Notes: generated by a model not told the origin, from the sequence alone. 64,000 nucleotides of DNA from Ephemerocybe angulata (GCA_013368325.1 JAACJK010000005.1:62001-126000), one strand, 5' to 3'. Numbered from the stretch's first letter, positions 1 to 10,197 are shown. A program made the numbers and translations.

Positions 1-1575
1 TACGAGTGCGACAGCCAGCCCTGTCCCTATCGATACAACCTACCCACCTATAACCCCGACTTCGAACCATCTCGAATCCCAGCCAGGGATGACCAACACG
101 ACGAAAAAGCAGTAGCCGACACCAATAGGAGACATCGCGAGGCCGAAGAAGCGCTCGAAGAGAAAAGACGCCAAGAAACCGAAGAAGAACTCCTGCGCCA
201 ACGAGAGCAAGAACAGGAACAACTCAAACTTCAGCAAGAAGAACAAAGGAAGAGACAACGAGAAGAAGAAGAGAAGCAACAACTGGGAGAAGAACTCGCC
301 AGGAAGCTAACCATCGCCAAAGACGAAGAAGACAAGAAGCTTGAGAAGCCAAGTCCAGAAGAACCACGCATAATCAAGAGCAGACCCCGAAGCCAGATCC
401 AAACGCCAAGGATCCAACCCGAACCGATCCCCTTGCCGATCGAACATACCGAACCTGAACCAGCTGAAATCAAACCAATCGAAGTTGAAGCTCCAGCGGA
501 ACCAGAGACAGAATCAGAAGCTCCGCCACCTGCCTATTCCAAAGAAAACACCGCACCTGGCAGCCCTATCAAAGCAGATAGCCCAACGCCCGACTCATCC
601 ATCATGTCCGTCGAACCTACCACCAAGGAACCAAACTTCAAGATCCACGTCAAATCATTCGATGGAAATCGAAAGAACTTCCAATCCTTTTCTGATGCCC
701 TGACACTCTACTTCGACTACTACAAGGAGGAATACACCGACAAGGATCTCAAGAAGAAGATATTCGTCCTAACCAAGCTAGACGAAGGAGAAGCCGAACT
801 CTGGAGACGCACCTACATGACCTCGACCGAGTACAAGACGCACACCACATACGACGCCTTCTGGAAACACTTCTGCGCAGCCTTCCAAAAGGAAAATCAA
901 GAAGAACAGGCTCTATTTGACCTCAACTCTCTCCGACAACAGTCAGGAGAATCTGCTGAAACCCTCATCACCCGGTTCAAACATCTCGCTGCCCTAGCAG
1001 GACTGTCCCTCACCACCAGCGATCGCGTGGCTATCGACTACCTCAAAGGAGCTCTGAACCCCGCCCTCGTGGACAGAGTTGCCCTCATGATCGATGAACC
1101 CCAGAAGTTCGACGACTGGGTAAAGATCATCATAAAGCACGACACAGTTTGGCGTCGACACCAGAATCTGAAGAAGATCTCGAACTCTCGCCGACCATTC
1201 AATGCCCAAGGATTCAACAGAACCTCCCACTCAAACCACCGAGCCAGCTACGATCCAAATGCCATGGAAGTAGATGCCCTTACCCTGGAGCAAAGACGCG
1301 AACGACTCGAGAAACGTCTCTGCTTCAACTGCGGAAAGCCCAACCACTTCGCGAAAGAATGCCGCTCTCGACGAACAGGGCCAAACATACCCCGCCCTGC
1401 CATCAACTCGATGGACACCAAGACAACCGCCAAGGCTTCCACCAGTCAGACCAAGTTACCTGTTCAAGATGCCGCTCGATCTATCCGAGCTCTGCTCGCC
1501 CAGTACACAGGAGAAGAAGAAAACCAAATCTTCGAAGCCTTCCAGAAATCCACCGACGAAGCGGATTTTCAGTAA
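1..1575 (+). CDS. gag: Gag protein of the Gypsy element, N-terminus outside the window
   Basis: The frame is open from base 1 to the TAA at 1573-1575, so the protein enters from the left. The first ~140 residues are very rich in Glu, Gln, Lys and Arg and look like a coiled coil; then comes a Pro/Glu-rich linker. From about base 640 there is a typical retrotransposon Gag capsid region, with an SFDGNRKNFQSF stretch and a later LRQQSGESAETLITRFK stretch. A CCHC zinc knuckle (CFNCGKPNHFAKEC) lies at about 1321-1362. Gag packages the element RNA into virus-like particles in the cytoplasm. The end of gag overlaps the open pol frame, consistent with expression of pol by a -1 ribosomal shift. Confidence 0.9.
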   Translation, partial: YECDSQPCPYRYNLPTYNPDFEPSRIPARDDQHDEKAVADTNRRHREAEEALEEKRRQETEEELLRQREQEQEQLKLQQEEQRKRQREEEEKQQLGEELARKLTIAKDEEDKKLEKPSPEEPRIIKSRPRSQIQTPRIQPEPIPLPIEHTEPEPAEIKPIEVEAPAEPETESEAPPPAYSKENTAPGSPIKADSPTPDSSIMSVEPTTKEPNFKIHVKSFDGNRKNFQSFSDALTLYFDYYKEEYTDKDLKKKIFVLTKLDEGEAELWRRTYMTSTEYKTHTTYDAFWKHFCAAFQKENQEEQALFDLNSLRQQSGESAETLITRFKHLAALAGLSLTTSDRVAIDYLKGALNPALVDRVALMIDEPQKFDDWVKIIIKHDTVWRRHQNLKKISNSRRPFNAQGFNRTSHSNHRASYDPNAMEVDALTLEQRRERLEKRLCFNCGKPNHFAKECRSRRTGPNIPRPAINSMDTKTTAKASTSQTKLPVQDAARSIRALLAQYTGEEENQIFEAFQKSTDEADFQ

Positions 1576-4500
1576 AGGAGACTAGATCGACGACTATCTC
1601 TCCTTCCCTCTCTATCCGTTCTGTACTATTAGCTGAAACAAACAATAGATCTATGCATATACCCATTTCGCTATCAGTGGCAGACCAGATCGTCGAAACC
1701 AAAGGACTCGTAGACTGCGCCGCAGGAGGAAAGTTTATCGACCAAAACTTCGTCCAACTGCACCATATTCCCACATACCGCCTCCTGAAACCCATCCCTG
1801 TGTTCAACGTTGACGGAACCCTCAACAAGAATGGAACCCTCCGCCGCTATGCCTATCTACCGATCACAATCCATGGCAAACGTGTCTTCCATCAACTCTA
1901 CGTCTGCGGCCTTGGGAGACAGACCATCATCCTGGGAATGCCTTGGCTTCGTCAAGAAAACCCAGTGATCGACTGGAAACTAGGAACCCTTAGGTGGCGC
2001 AAGCTGGACATAAACTCACTTCGAACGGGTCGACCTATCAAACCACCTCCACAGGAAGAAACAATTCAAGTCAACGTCTTATACGTCCAAGAGGACGACC
2101 CGAATCCGACCCCCATTTGGATCAATGCCAAAATCACAGTCTCCCAATCACTCGCTGCCGACAAACCCAAAGACACTCGACCCCTCGAAGAAATGATTCC
2201 AGAACAGTACCACGACTATCTTCACCTATTTCGGAAAGAAACTAGCGACAAATTCCCTCCATCACGACCCTTCGATCACGAAATCAACACCAAGCCTGGC
2301 TTTGAACCCAAGAGATTCAAAACCTACCAGATCTCTCCTCAGGAACAGAAGGACCTTGACGACTTCCTCACCGAGAATCTGAAACTGGGACGGATCCGAC
2401 CCTCGCAATCACCAATGGGATCACCATTCTTCTTCGTCTCGAGGAAAGTTGGCAAGCTCAGACCCTGCCAAGACTACCGGTACTTAAACGAATGGACCAT
2501 CTCGGATGCCTACCCACTGCCACGAATCGACGATCTGCTCAAAGACCTGGAAGGAGCGCGATGGTTCTCGAAAATCGACCTAAAATGGGGATACAACAAT
2601 GTGCGCATCAAGGAAGGACACGAATGGAAAGCCGCTTTCAAGACCAACAAAGGACTTTTCGAACCCACAGTCATGTTCTTTGGCCTAAAGAACTCACCCG
2701 CTACCTTCCAAAGGATGATGAACCATGTACTCGATGAACCCGACGAGATTCAGGAACCGGTCCGAGCAAAGGGATACATGGACGACATCTTGGTCCCAGG
2801 CAACACACGGGAAGAATGCCGGAAGGACACGCTGCGGGTTCTCAAGAAGCTAAGCGATGCAGGCCTCCCTGTGAACCCGGAGAAGTGTGCTTTCGAAGTT
2901 CAGGAAGTCGAATTCCTCGGATACATCATCAGTCATGGGAAAATCAAGATGGACCCCATCAAGATCGAAGGACTTGCTAACTGGCCCACTCCGACTACCG
3001 TCAAACAGGTCCGATCATTCCTCGGCTTTGGCAACTTCTACCGGAAATTCATCCATCAATACTCGACCCTCGCCGCCCCTTTGAACGCCCTGCTCAGAAA
3101 AGACTCTCATTTCGTCTGGACACCCGAGTGTGAACAAGCCTTCCAAACTCTCAAAACGAAATTCACCTCTTACCCCGTTCTCCTCTTACCTGACCCAACA
3201 CGCCCCTTCCAAATCGAAGCAGATGCTTCCAAACATGCCTCCGGAGCTGTGCTGACTCAGTTGGATGACAACGGTGCTCGCCATCCAGTATGCTTCCTTT
3301 CCCAGACCTTCAATTCCGCCGAACGCAACTACGAGATCTATGACAGAGAACTGCTGGCCATTGTCAGAGCCCTTGAAGCATGGCGCCATTTCATCCAAGG
3401 ATCTCCTTTCGTCACCACCATCTACTCCGACCATCAGAATCTACTCTATTGGAAAAACCCGCAGAAACTAAGTCCCCGTCAGAGCCGAGCCTTTCTCACC
3501 CTGTCTAAATACGACTTCGAGCTGAAACACCAACCGGGATCCAAGATGTACCAATCCGACGCACTCTCCCGACGACCCGACCTGTGCCAAGACGATGGAG
3601 AGCAAGAAGAAGTTACAATGCTACCACCAGAACTATTCGTGAACCTTATCGACACAGTCCTCCAAGACGAAATCCTGCAGAAGACGACCTCCGACCCTAA
3701 CGTTACCCAAACCCTTCAACTTCTCCTTAACGACAATCCATCAATCCATCGGAAAGACCTGAAAGATTGGACAATCGAGACAAAAGATGGTGGCCACATA
3801 CTGTTCCGACTCGGAAAAGCTTACGTACCGGACGACCCCGAACTCCGACGCAAGATTGTGCGTGCCCATCACGACTCCCCCACCATTGGCCACCCTGGAG
3901 AACTAGGCACCTTCAACGCCGTCCGCGAAAACTATTGGTGGCCAGCCATGAGGATTTTCATAAAGTCTTTTGTCGAAGGATGCGCCCAGTGTCAGCAATT
4001 CAAGATTAATCGCCAACCCACGAAGCCGACTCTTTTACCCATCACTGCCCCGGAAAGCAACAGACCATTCACACAGCTATCCATGGATTTTATCACCGAT
4101 CTCCCTCCATCCAACGGCTTCGACTCAATCATGGTCGTGGTCGACCATGGCCTTTCGAAGGGGGTAGTTTTCGAACCCTGCAACAAGACCATCACATCAG
4201 ATCAAGCTGCTGAAGTTCTGACACGCCGGATCTTTACCAATTACGGCCTACCTGACAAGATCATCTCTGACAGAGGCCCCCAATTCGCTGCAAAGACATT
4301 CAGAGACCTCCTGACCCGCCTCGGAATCGACTCCTCTCTCTCCACCGCCTTCCACCCACAGACCGACGGAGGTACAGAACGAGTGAATCAAGAAATCGAA
4401 GCCTACCTTTCCATCTATTGCACCGCCAACCCTCACACCTGGAGCACAGCCCTACCTCTACTCCAGTTCGTTCATAACTCTCGTCGCCACGCTGATAGAA

Positions 4501-5111
4501 ATCAGACCCCATTCGAACTCATCATGGGAAGCCAACCACGGGCTCTCCCAGAAGCATTTGAAAGATCACCACTCCCACAGACACAAAACCGACTTCAAGA
4601 TCTAGACAGGATCCGAAACGAAGCCCTCGCTGCCCATGAACTCGGTCGTGCCCGAATGATCAGCCGCTCATTTAGACACTGGAAACCCTTCAAGAAAGGA
4701 GAACAGGTTTGGCTCGAAAGAAAGAACCTCAAACTCCCCTACAGATCGAAGAAGATCGCGCCCAAACGACTAGGACCATTTGCGATCACGGAAGAGATAG
4801 GAAGCCGAGCCTACCAACTTGCACTGCCAAAAGGATGGAAAGTTCACAATGTCTTCCACGCTTCCCTTCTTTCTCCATATCGGTTCACAACCACCCACGG
4901 TCCATCTTATTCAGAACCACCTCCAGACATCGTGGAAGGTGAAGAAGAATACGAAATCGAAGGCATCTTACGACACAAAGAAGACCGACATGGGAACATC
5001 TCGTACTGGATCAAATGGAAGGGCTACAACGAGTATGAATGGAAGACTGAAGACGAATTTGGAAATGCCACCGAAGTTCTCCAGGAGTATAAAGACGCTA
5101 ACGGGTTGTGA
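1566..5111 (+). CDS. pol: Gypsy Pol polyprotein (protease, RT, RNase H, integrase, chromodomain)
   Basis: Pol is in the -1 frame relative to gag, and its frame is already open upstream within gag. The four-T run at 1566-1569 would let the gag TTT codon re-pair one base back just before the gag stop, so I start pol there (inference). Domains, numbered from this start: protease with VDCAAGG around residue 50; RT with the YMDD box at about residue 404; RNase H with EADASKHASGAVL; integrase HHCC finger (HH..C..C); DDE core residues D841, D902 and E938 (35 residues between the last two); and a chromodomain from about residue 1127 to the end (YWIKWKGYNEYEW). The protease lacks the usual DS/TG triad sequence (DCA instead). 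Otherwise it is full length and unbroken. Confidence 0.93.
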   Translation, partial: FSVKETRSTTISPSLSIRSVLLAETNNRSMHIPISLSVADQIVETKGLVDCAAGGKFIDQNFVQLHHIPTYRLLKPIPVFNVDGTLNKNGTLRRYAYLPITIHGKRVFHQLYVCGLGRQTIILGMPWLRQENPVIDWKLGTLRWRKLDINSLRTGRPIKPPPQEETIQVNVLYVQEDDPNPTPIWINAKITVSQSLAADKPKDTRPLEEMIPEQYHDYLHLFRKETSDKFPPSRPFDHEINTKPGFEPKRFKTYQISPQEQKDLDDFLTENLKLGRIRPSQSPMGSPFFFVSRKVGKLRPCQDYRYLNEWTISDAYPLPRIDDLLKDLEGARWFSKIDLKWGYNNVRIKEGHEWKAAFKTNKGLFEPTVMFFGLKNSPATFQRMMNHVLDEPDEIQEPVRAKGYMDDILVPGNTREECRKDTLRVLKKLSDAGLPVNPEKCAFEVQEVEFLGYIISHGKIKMDPIKIEGLANWPTPTTVKQVRSFLGFGNFYRKFIHQYSTLAAPLNALLRKDSHFVWTPECEQAFQTLKTKFTSYPVLLLPDPTRPFQIEADASKHASGAVLTQLDDNGARHPVCFLSQTFNSAERNYEIYDRELLAIVRALEAWRHFIQGSPFVTTIYSDHQNLLYWKNPQKLSPRQSRAFLTLSKYDFELKHQPGSKMYQSDALSRRPDLCQDDGEQEEVTMLPPELFVNLIDTVLQDEILQKTTSDPNVTQTLQLLLNDNPSIHRKDLKDWTIETKDGGHILFRLGKAYVPDDPELRRKIVRAHHDSPTIGHPGELGTFNAVRENYWWPAMRIFIKSFVEGCAQCQQFKINRQPTKPTLLPITAPESNRPFTQLSMDFITDLPPSNGFDSIMVVVDHGLSKGVVFEPCNKTITSDQAAEVLTRRIFTNYGLPDKIISDRGPQFAAKTFRDLLTRLGIDSSLSTAFHPQTDGGTERVNQEIEAYLSIYCTANPHTWSTALPLLQFVHNSRRHADRNQTPFELIMGSQPRALPEAFERSPLPQTQNRLQDLDRIRNEALAAHELGRARMISRSFRHWKPFKKGEQVWLERKNLKLPYRSKKIAPKRLGPFAITEEIGSRAYQLALPKGWKVHNVFHASLLSPYRFTTTHGPSYSEPPPDIVEGEEEYEIEGILRHKEDRHGNISYWIKWKGYNEYEWKTEDEFGNATEVLQEYKDANGL

Positions 5112-5205
5112 CTCTGCCAAATCAAATCACAATCACAATCAGACCCCCATCCCGTTGCCCAACCTGAAATTCTTTCGCCAATCCCTTCGCACTCCCATTC
5201 ACATC

Positions 5206-6111
5206 ATGATCACCACCACCACCACTACTGCCTGCGCTCCTTTCATCACCGACCCTACCACCCCTGCTGTCAACTCCGACGTCCCCATGCTCCCTCGTCG
5301 CATCTGGCCCACCCCAGAACACAAGAACGACCTCCGCACCGCCTTCACTACGAAGGAAATCTTACTGGCAGAAGAAGCTATCGCTGCCATCGCAACCCTG
5401 CCCGACATCGTCAAGCACACCGGCACCACGGGCTGCCACCTATCATTCCCAGAGGCCACCCCTCTGGACAAGAACCTCGCCCACCTCATTGCCGAAATCG
5501 ATGACAATGATTTCAACGTTATCACCTCCCTCGCCATCCTCGAAGCTGTTCAAGCCTTCCCGAACCCCCCTGACACTGTTGTCGTCCCCCTTCAACGCCA
5601 GATTGCCTGGATGGGGGGACGTAAAACCACCCTCGAGGCGAACCTCCTCGGCCAACTCGACGACATCCGCTCCGCCATCCGCCGTTCCTATCTCTCCCTC
5701 CGCCAGTACGACATCAGCCTGGCCACCTTCGGCAAGGTCCACACAAGGGACCTCTCCACTGCCCAGAGAGCCGAGAGGAAAGGAATCTCCTGCTCATCCT
5801 GCCACAGGCCAGGCCACAAGAGCTGCGACCACGCTGGTTGGATATGCCGACACTGCCGCAAGAAAGCCCCCAACCACCTGCCGTGGGAATGCCCCCGTAA
5901 ACCTACGAACAAGAAGGCTGCCCGTCGTCTTGCGAAACTCAGAGACAACGGCTGGGGACCCAACTGCTCCCCAGGATGGGGAGGACATAGCGAGAAGTAC
6001 ATTGCCGACTACGACAACGCCCGCCATGATGCCGATTACCAGAACTGGCACTACGACAACGACCACGACGACTGGCAGGGCACCGACGCCGAATGGAACA
6101 TGTGCACTTAG
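5206..6111 (+). CDS. Extra 3' ORF of the Gypsy element, zinc-knuckle protein of 301 aa
   Basis: The frame is open from well before, but the first ATG after the pol stop (5111) is at 5206 and gives 301 residues. It lies between pol and the polypurine tract, where most Ty3/Gypsy elements have no gene. The middle part is helical and acidic. Residues of about 190-235 hold two Cys/His clusters (CSSCHRPGHKSC and CRHCRKKAPNHLPWEC), the second resembling a CCHC knuckle, followed by a basic stretch. The C-terminal 40 residues are rich in Asp, Asn, Tyr, His and Trp. A nucleic-acid-binding role is an inference from the knuckles. It is not an env-like protein: no signal peptide or membrane segment is visible. 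Confidence 0.75.
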   Translation: MITTTTTTACAPFITDPTTPAVNSDVPMLPRRIWPTPEHKNDLRTAFTTKEILLAEEAIAAIATLPDIVKHTGTTGCHLSFPEATPLDKNLAHLIAEIDDNDFNVITSLAILEAVQAFPNPPDTVVVPLQRQIAWMGGRKTTLEANLLGQLDDIRSAIRRSYLSLRQYDISLATFGKVHTRDLSTAQRAERKGISCSSCHRPGHKSCDHAGWICRHCRKKAPNHLPWECPRKPTNKKAARRLAKLRDNGWGPNCSPGWGGHSEKYIADYDNARHDADYQNWHYDNDHDDWQGTDAEWNMCT

Positions 6112-6135
6112 TCTTCGATGCTGGGCATCGACGAT

Positions 6136-6145
6136 AAGAAGGGGG
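6136..6145 (+). other. Polypurine tract of the Gypsy element
   Basis: AAGAAGGGGG lies three bases before the TG that opens the 3' LTR. This is the usual position for the plus-strand DNA primer of LTR retrotransposons. Confidence 0.8.
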
Positions 6146-6148
6146 TAA

Positions 6149-6518
6149 TGTTACGCTCCGCTCCACAATTTTCTCGCTTGTGACTCGTACCGACTCGTAG
6201 TGACTGTTTTAGACTATTTTTAGTGCGCAGTTGCACAGCAACTGCGCTTCGACTCATTTCGACTTATTTCGACTCATGTACGACGACGCGCAGCCTTATC
6301 GCTGCGCCTTGACTACTTCTGACTCATAGCTACTCATGTATGCCTTAGTACTTATACCCAGTAGCTACAGCCCTGTACCTTAGCTTGTTATTGGTTATTC
6401 AACCCCTTGTCCCCTTTTCTCTTTTGACTTGCGAGTGCCGCCTCGCTTGCTCATCGTCACTCGATCAACTCAGCCATCGACAGACACTTGCCCACCTCTG
6501 TCGACGACGGTCGTAACA
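6149..6518 (+). repeat. 3' LTR of the Gypsy element (370 bp)
   Basis: It starts TGTTACG just after the polypurine tract and ends with the matching inverted heptamer CGTAACA at 6512-6518, giving a perfect TG...CA pair of termini. It contains repeated GACTCAT/GACTCGT-type motifs and an AT-rich TATA-like stretch near 6350. The five bases after it (CTCGC) would be the target duplication, but its partner is outside the window. Confidence 0.85.
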
Positions 6519-7075
6519 CTCGCCTTGATTCTCTTCGTCTTCTCTCTCTCTCTCGCCCTCTGTCCTAAGTTAGGGTTAGCAGCGCACCAGACCGGTCGTT
6601 CGCTGACAATACAACAGGCCGTGTAAGCATAACCACATCAGAGTAACTGTTAAGGCACACATGGCGCATCCGTGGAGAGACTTTGTACGGCAGAATGTCT
6701 GAGAACTTGTCTCTCAGTACATCGATAGACATCTTGCAGATGAGTATCCATCGCGAGATCCGGTCTAGCTATGGGTCACACGCATGCCCAGAAGTAGTCT
6801 AAACAAGTGCAATCGAGAAAGTATGAGGTAGATGAAGAGAAATTGGGACGATGAGGAAAATGAACATGTGAAGATGAGAGTTTGTGGTCAACCGCGTCCT
6901 GCCCTCAATGCATCAACATCACCGGCTCCGCCCGCCAGGCTCCGTCGCAGTGATGCCGCTGCTGACATCATACATAGGGTTCTTCTGGGCGTCTGATGTG
7001 AGGTGCTCCTAATCTCTGAAGTGCCTCGGGGCATGATATTCTCAGGGAAGTCATGTTAGAGTATGTGATTAGGTA
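6519..7075. other. Gene-free stretch after the LTR with a dispersed repeat copy
   Basis: No convincing gene. Bases 6636-6733 match 13222-13311 in direct orientation with scattered differences, sharing a CATCAGAGT start and a GGCAGAATGTCTGAGAA core, so this is a dispersed repeat. The rest shows nothing I can name. Confidence 0.5.
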
Positions 7076-7547
7076 CTAATGCACCCATTGCTGTCCAGAT
7101 TGATTTGAAGCCTTCCTGAAGGCAAAGTCCTGGCGTCCGAAAGCCCCAACGCTTCTTGATATCCCTGACAAGCACATCCCTGCTGCTCTCCATTCGCTGC
7201 TGCCTATCCCTGTACTTGTATACCACGTGAGGGCCCTGGCTTTGAGACGTTCCGATTCACTGAGATCGGGGCGGTACACGTCGACAGCCTCTTCAAGGAA
7301 GTCGCCCAGGACGGGCAGGAAGGCACTTCGATGCCAGACCCGTAGGGCGCGTCTAGGGTGTTTGAGCTGGTCGATGATGGAACACGTGTCCCAGTTATTA
7401 TAGCTCTATTCCAATGGTAATATTAGTCTCTCCCCAGAATATGGAACATACGGTGTCTCTACTCTCAGTCTAAGTGTGCACCGCGGTGAATGTGGAGGCG
7501 ACGCCAAGGGCGAGCGCAGTCAGAGCAGGGACAAGTGTGAGCCTCAT
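7076..7547 (-). pseudogene. Broken paralogue of the 10198 secreted-protein gene
   Basis: Read on the minus strand from the ATG at 7545-7547, the first 20 codons (MRLTLVPALTALALGVASTF) are nearly identical to the signal peptide of the gene at 10198. A stop then follows early, and the region homologous to exon 2 continues to about 7076 with frame changes, including a recognisable LSESERLKARALTWYT stretch. The promoter with its CTTAAAAGG box is also conserved. The copy cannot make the full protein. It lies 2.6 kb from, and inverted relative to, the intact gene. Confidence 0.8.
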
Positions 7548-8076
7548 ACTAACGAGGTAGTTGAAATTGAGAAGTAGCTTTAATGTGAGAAGTACTGAGT
7601 GTGTTGAGGCTGGTTGCATAGAGATCACAACACATCGCCGCCTTTTAAGTGGGTGAGACGCCAGTCCATTCGAAGTGAGCCGAGTCGCAGTTTCGGAGCT
7701 ATGTTCACAATATTTGGAGCAGATAGGTACACAGTCATCAGGAAGCGGGCCGGAGTTGACCAGGGTTTAATCATCATGGTGCTGATGGAGGGAAAGGCGC
7801 AGTTTCGACTTTCGGAATGAGCCTCGGAGTATTACTGTGATTTGGAACAATTGGGTAACATAGTATACTTTCAACGGGTTATCACGCAGAGGACCCAAGT
7901 CAGATAAATCTTGCAACTCGAATCGTGCTCCCAGCAAAGCGACTTCAATGTCTCCGACTCTCGGAAGAGAAAAGACGTGCATGATTTGCTCTCACAGTGT
8001 CATGACGCTGTATCGCTGCAAAGCCAGGAGCGCGGAGCTAACGTGTGGACCCCGTCAGATTACGAAAGTCCGACTT
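7430..8076. repeat. Long repeat, copy 1 (second copy at 18798-19416)
   Basis: This block is repeated in direct orientation at 18798-19416 with small indels. It contains the first exon and promoter of the 7547(-) pseudogene, so gene and repeat were duplicated together. Homology stops abruptly at 8076, exactly where the A repeat of the next entry begins, which marks a later insertion there. Confidence 0.75.
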
Positions 8077-8910
8077 AAAATTCCGAAACTGCGACTCGGC
8101 TCACTCCGAACGGAGTGGCGTCGTAGTCTTGCCCTCAGGGTCCTATCAAGGGGCCCCAGGCCGAGCAGCCCGGGTATGGCAGGTTCCCCCGAGTCCTAGT
8201 ACGATCGGTAAGTTTCGATTTGGCCTAAACGAGGCAAAAAGGTCCGTCACGGTCACATCAGCGCCCCTGGACGCGTTTCGAGCCCTGGAGTAGGGTTAGC
8301 GGGAGACAATCCCCTTTATTCGCAACAACCCCCACATTCCCACATGGGTAGCTCCCTCCCGCTCAGCATCGCACCCCTCCCTTCGGGGGGCCCCGCAATG
8401 CTTCGGGGAGGGTCCCACGGCCCCCGATGGTGAGACCGCTTCGCAATACGTGGGTCCCTCAGCCAGCCTGGTGGTTGCTCATTGTCGGTCGGCCCAAGGG
8501 CCTCCATTTGACAGTCGGAGGGTGCGGTAAGTGTCAAGGAAATGCGCATGTTCGGGCGGCGGCATGTCCTTGTTTGGGCCGGGGAGCGCGCACCCACGGT
8601 CCGTGTGAAATCATTGAGGGGTGATGTGACCGTGACTGGATCGAAACTTACCGATCGTACGAGCACTCGGTTCCCCCATGTAAGTGAGCGATACTACTCC
8701 CACGGCCAGCCAGGCGCACGCTTCATCCTCATCAGTGTGGATGTGACCGTGACGGGCCTTTTAGTCCAAATCGAATAGTACCAATCGTACCCGGACTCAA
8801 ATTCCGAAACTGCGACTCGGCTCACTCCGAACGGAGTGGCGTCGTAGTCTTGCCCTCAGGGTCCTATCAAGGGGCCCAGCCGTGCAGCCCGGGTATGGCA
8901 GGTTCCCCCA
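8077..8910. repeat. Nested repeat: direct repeats flanking inverted repeats
   Basis: Unit A (8079-8190) recurs in direct orientation at 8799-8910. Between them, 8195-8265 and 8735-8797 are inverted copies of one another, sharing GTCACGGTCACATC; part of the same inverted motif also occurs at 8620-8670. The order is A, B, spacer, B-inverted, A. The first ~35 bases of A also occur inverted at 7664-7700 and 18983-19021. The spacer is GC-rich with no gene. The layout suggests a non-autonomous element, type unknown. Confidence 0.65.
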
Positions 8911-8936
8911 TATAAACAACTCCCACACCTGGGGTC

Positions 8937-9008
8937 TCGCTGAGTAAGCTGATCGGCAGGAGCGTGCCCTGTCATGGAGTCCGGGTTCGATCCCTATTCC
9001 CCGATCCC
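8937..9008 (+). repeat. tRNA-derived, SINE-like sequence with A and B boxes
   Basis: A D-arm-like stretch (TAAGCTGATCGGCAGGAGCG, 8945-8964) is followed by a B-box match GGTTCGATCCC at 8984-8994, the spacing of an RNA polymerase III internal promoter. The T-stem and acceptor stem do not pair well, so this is not a working tRNA. The 22 bases from the B box onward recur exactly, inverted, at 9656-9677. A tRNA-derived SINE fragment is the simplest reading. Confidence 0.45.
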
Positions 9009-10100
9009 GGCACAAATACTCGTTTCACCAATATCACCGGTGACCCGGCGTTTCGGACCAGGATGCTTGGTCACAACCCAAAGAGGCAGCAAGGGCGCGG
9101 GAGCATGCAGTGGGCGTGAGTGACTGAGCGTCGGGCGGGTGCGAGGTCGTTATTGTACGCTACATAGTTTGCTACATCCAATATTCTCATGAGTGCATTG
9201 ACTTTTGTACTTACGTCTGTATGTCCTGCCTATCCCGATTTAGAATGCATGCCTCTGCACGCAGCACTGCACAAACATCTAACTGTATGGATACTGCACG
9301 TAGATGAAGCCCCAAGGTCTACAGAGCATGAATTGAGAGGCAAGACGGGCGCTTATACGCTATACTCACACACTGTCAATTACCTTTGTTGTGTGAGGCA
9401 GTGGCCACTGGCCATGGCTCGCAACTATACCTTCCATATTTACCCCTTGCTTAACAATTGCATCCCATCTACGTAGCTACCTTCACCCTCCTTTGCGCTG
9501 ACACCCCACAATGCGGGGTATGGGCATTTGGGCAACCACGCCGCCCCCTTCATTAGGACATGCGCGCCGCCCATGCGCGCCCGTCACCGAGGTCGAGGTG
9601 ATGCCTCTCAAGGCCGTGCCGGCGTTCGGCAGATCTTTCGGAGGCATTAGGCCTGGATCGGGGAATAGGGATCGAACAATGCCTCCCCTGTCATGTCTTT
9701 GAGAGTTGGACTTTGCCGGGCCCGTTGATTGGCTCTAGCAGCCTCCTGTCTTGCGAGTCGCGACAGTCTTCTTATTCCTGCTCCTTAAGATCCGTGGTCA
9801 ATGTACTTATCTTGGATCATCTTGGCATCGTCCTGGCGAGAAAAAGGTATGTTTCATACACTCAAGCCTCCCGCAAAGCGCATAGCAAGTCCATATAGCG
9901 ATTTCCATCGCCAATTTACGATTAACACGTCCATGCGTTATAAACCACCCGTTTAAGCGCCTGTGCACCAAGACGATGTTCACTTCGGCATTGATGGCCG
10001 TTTCTCTTTATGGTGAGGGACCCCGAAAAGTAGTACCAGCACCCTCAGGGTTCCCTCGGGTTGCTCGGCCTGGGGCCCCTTGGGTCCTATCGAACCTACA
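9009..10100. other. Gene-poor stretch
   Basis: Short ORFs only, none with a recognisable domain or splice structure. The inverted tRNA-like tail at 9656-9677 is the only named feature. Bases 10046-10093 contain an inverted partial match to unit A of the 8077-8910 repeat and form the upstream part of the 10198 promoter. Confidence 0.5.
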
Positions 10101-10197
10101 CTTAAAAGGCGGGCGATCTGCAGCAATTTTTACACAACCAACCGACCCACTACTTCTCACATCAAAACTATCGCCTGATCTCGACTACCTCGCTATT

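Larger units (their letters stand above)
1..6518 (+). mobile_element. Ty3/Gypsy chromovirus-type LTR retrotransposon, 5' end outside the window
   Basis: Seen in order: gag with a zinc knuckle, pol with protease, reverse transcriptase, RNase H, integrase and a C-terminal chromodomain, an extra ORF, a polypurine tract and a 3' LTR ending at 6518. The protease-RT-RNaseH-integrase order is that of Ty3/Gypsy, and the terminal chromodomain places it with the chromoviruses. The reading frames are open throughout, so the copy looks young and perhaps competent. The 5' LTR, primer-binding site and gag start lie left of the window, so target duplication and LTR divergence cannot be checked here. Confidence 0.95.

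Noticed and set aside
4819..5205. In-frame extension upstream of the Gypsy 3' ORF
   Set aside because: It overlaps the pol chromodomain in another frame and reads like shifted pol; the ATG at 5206 is the first after the pol stop.
5489..6148. 219-codon open frame overlapping the Gypsy 3' ORF, plus several minus-strand frames there
   Set aside because: They are other-frame shadows of the 5206-6111 ORF in GC-rich DNA; only the latter has zinc knuckles.
6565..6577. TTAGGGTTAG resembling telomere repeats
   Set aside because: Only one to two units here and near 8290; no tandem array.
8937..9008. Functional tRNA gene
   Set aside because: A and B boxes are present but acceptor and T stems do not pair.
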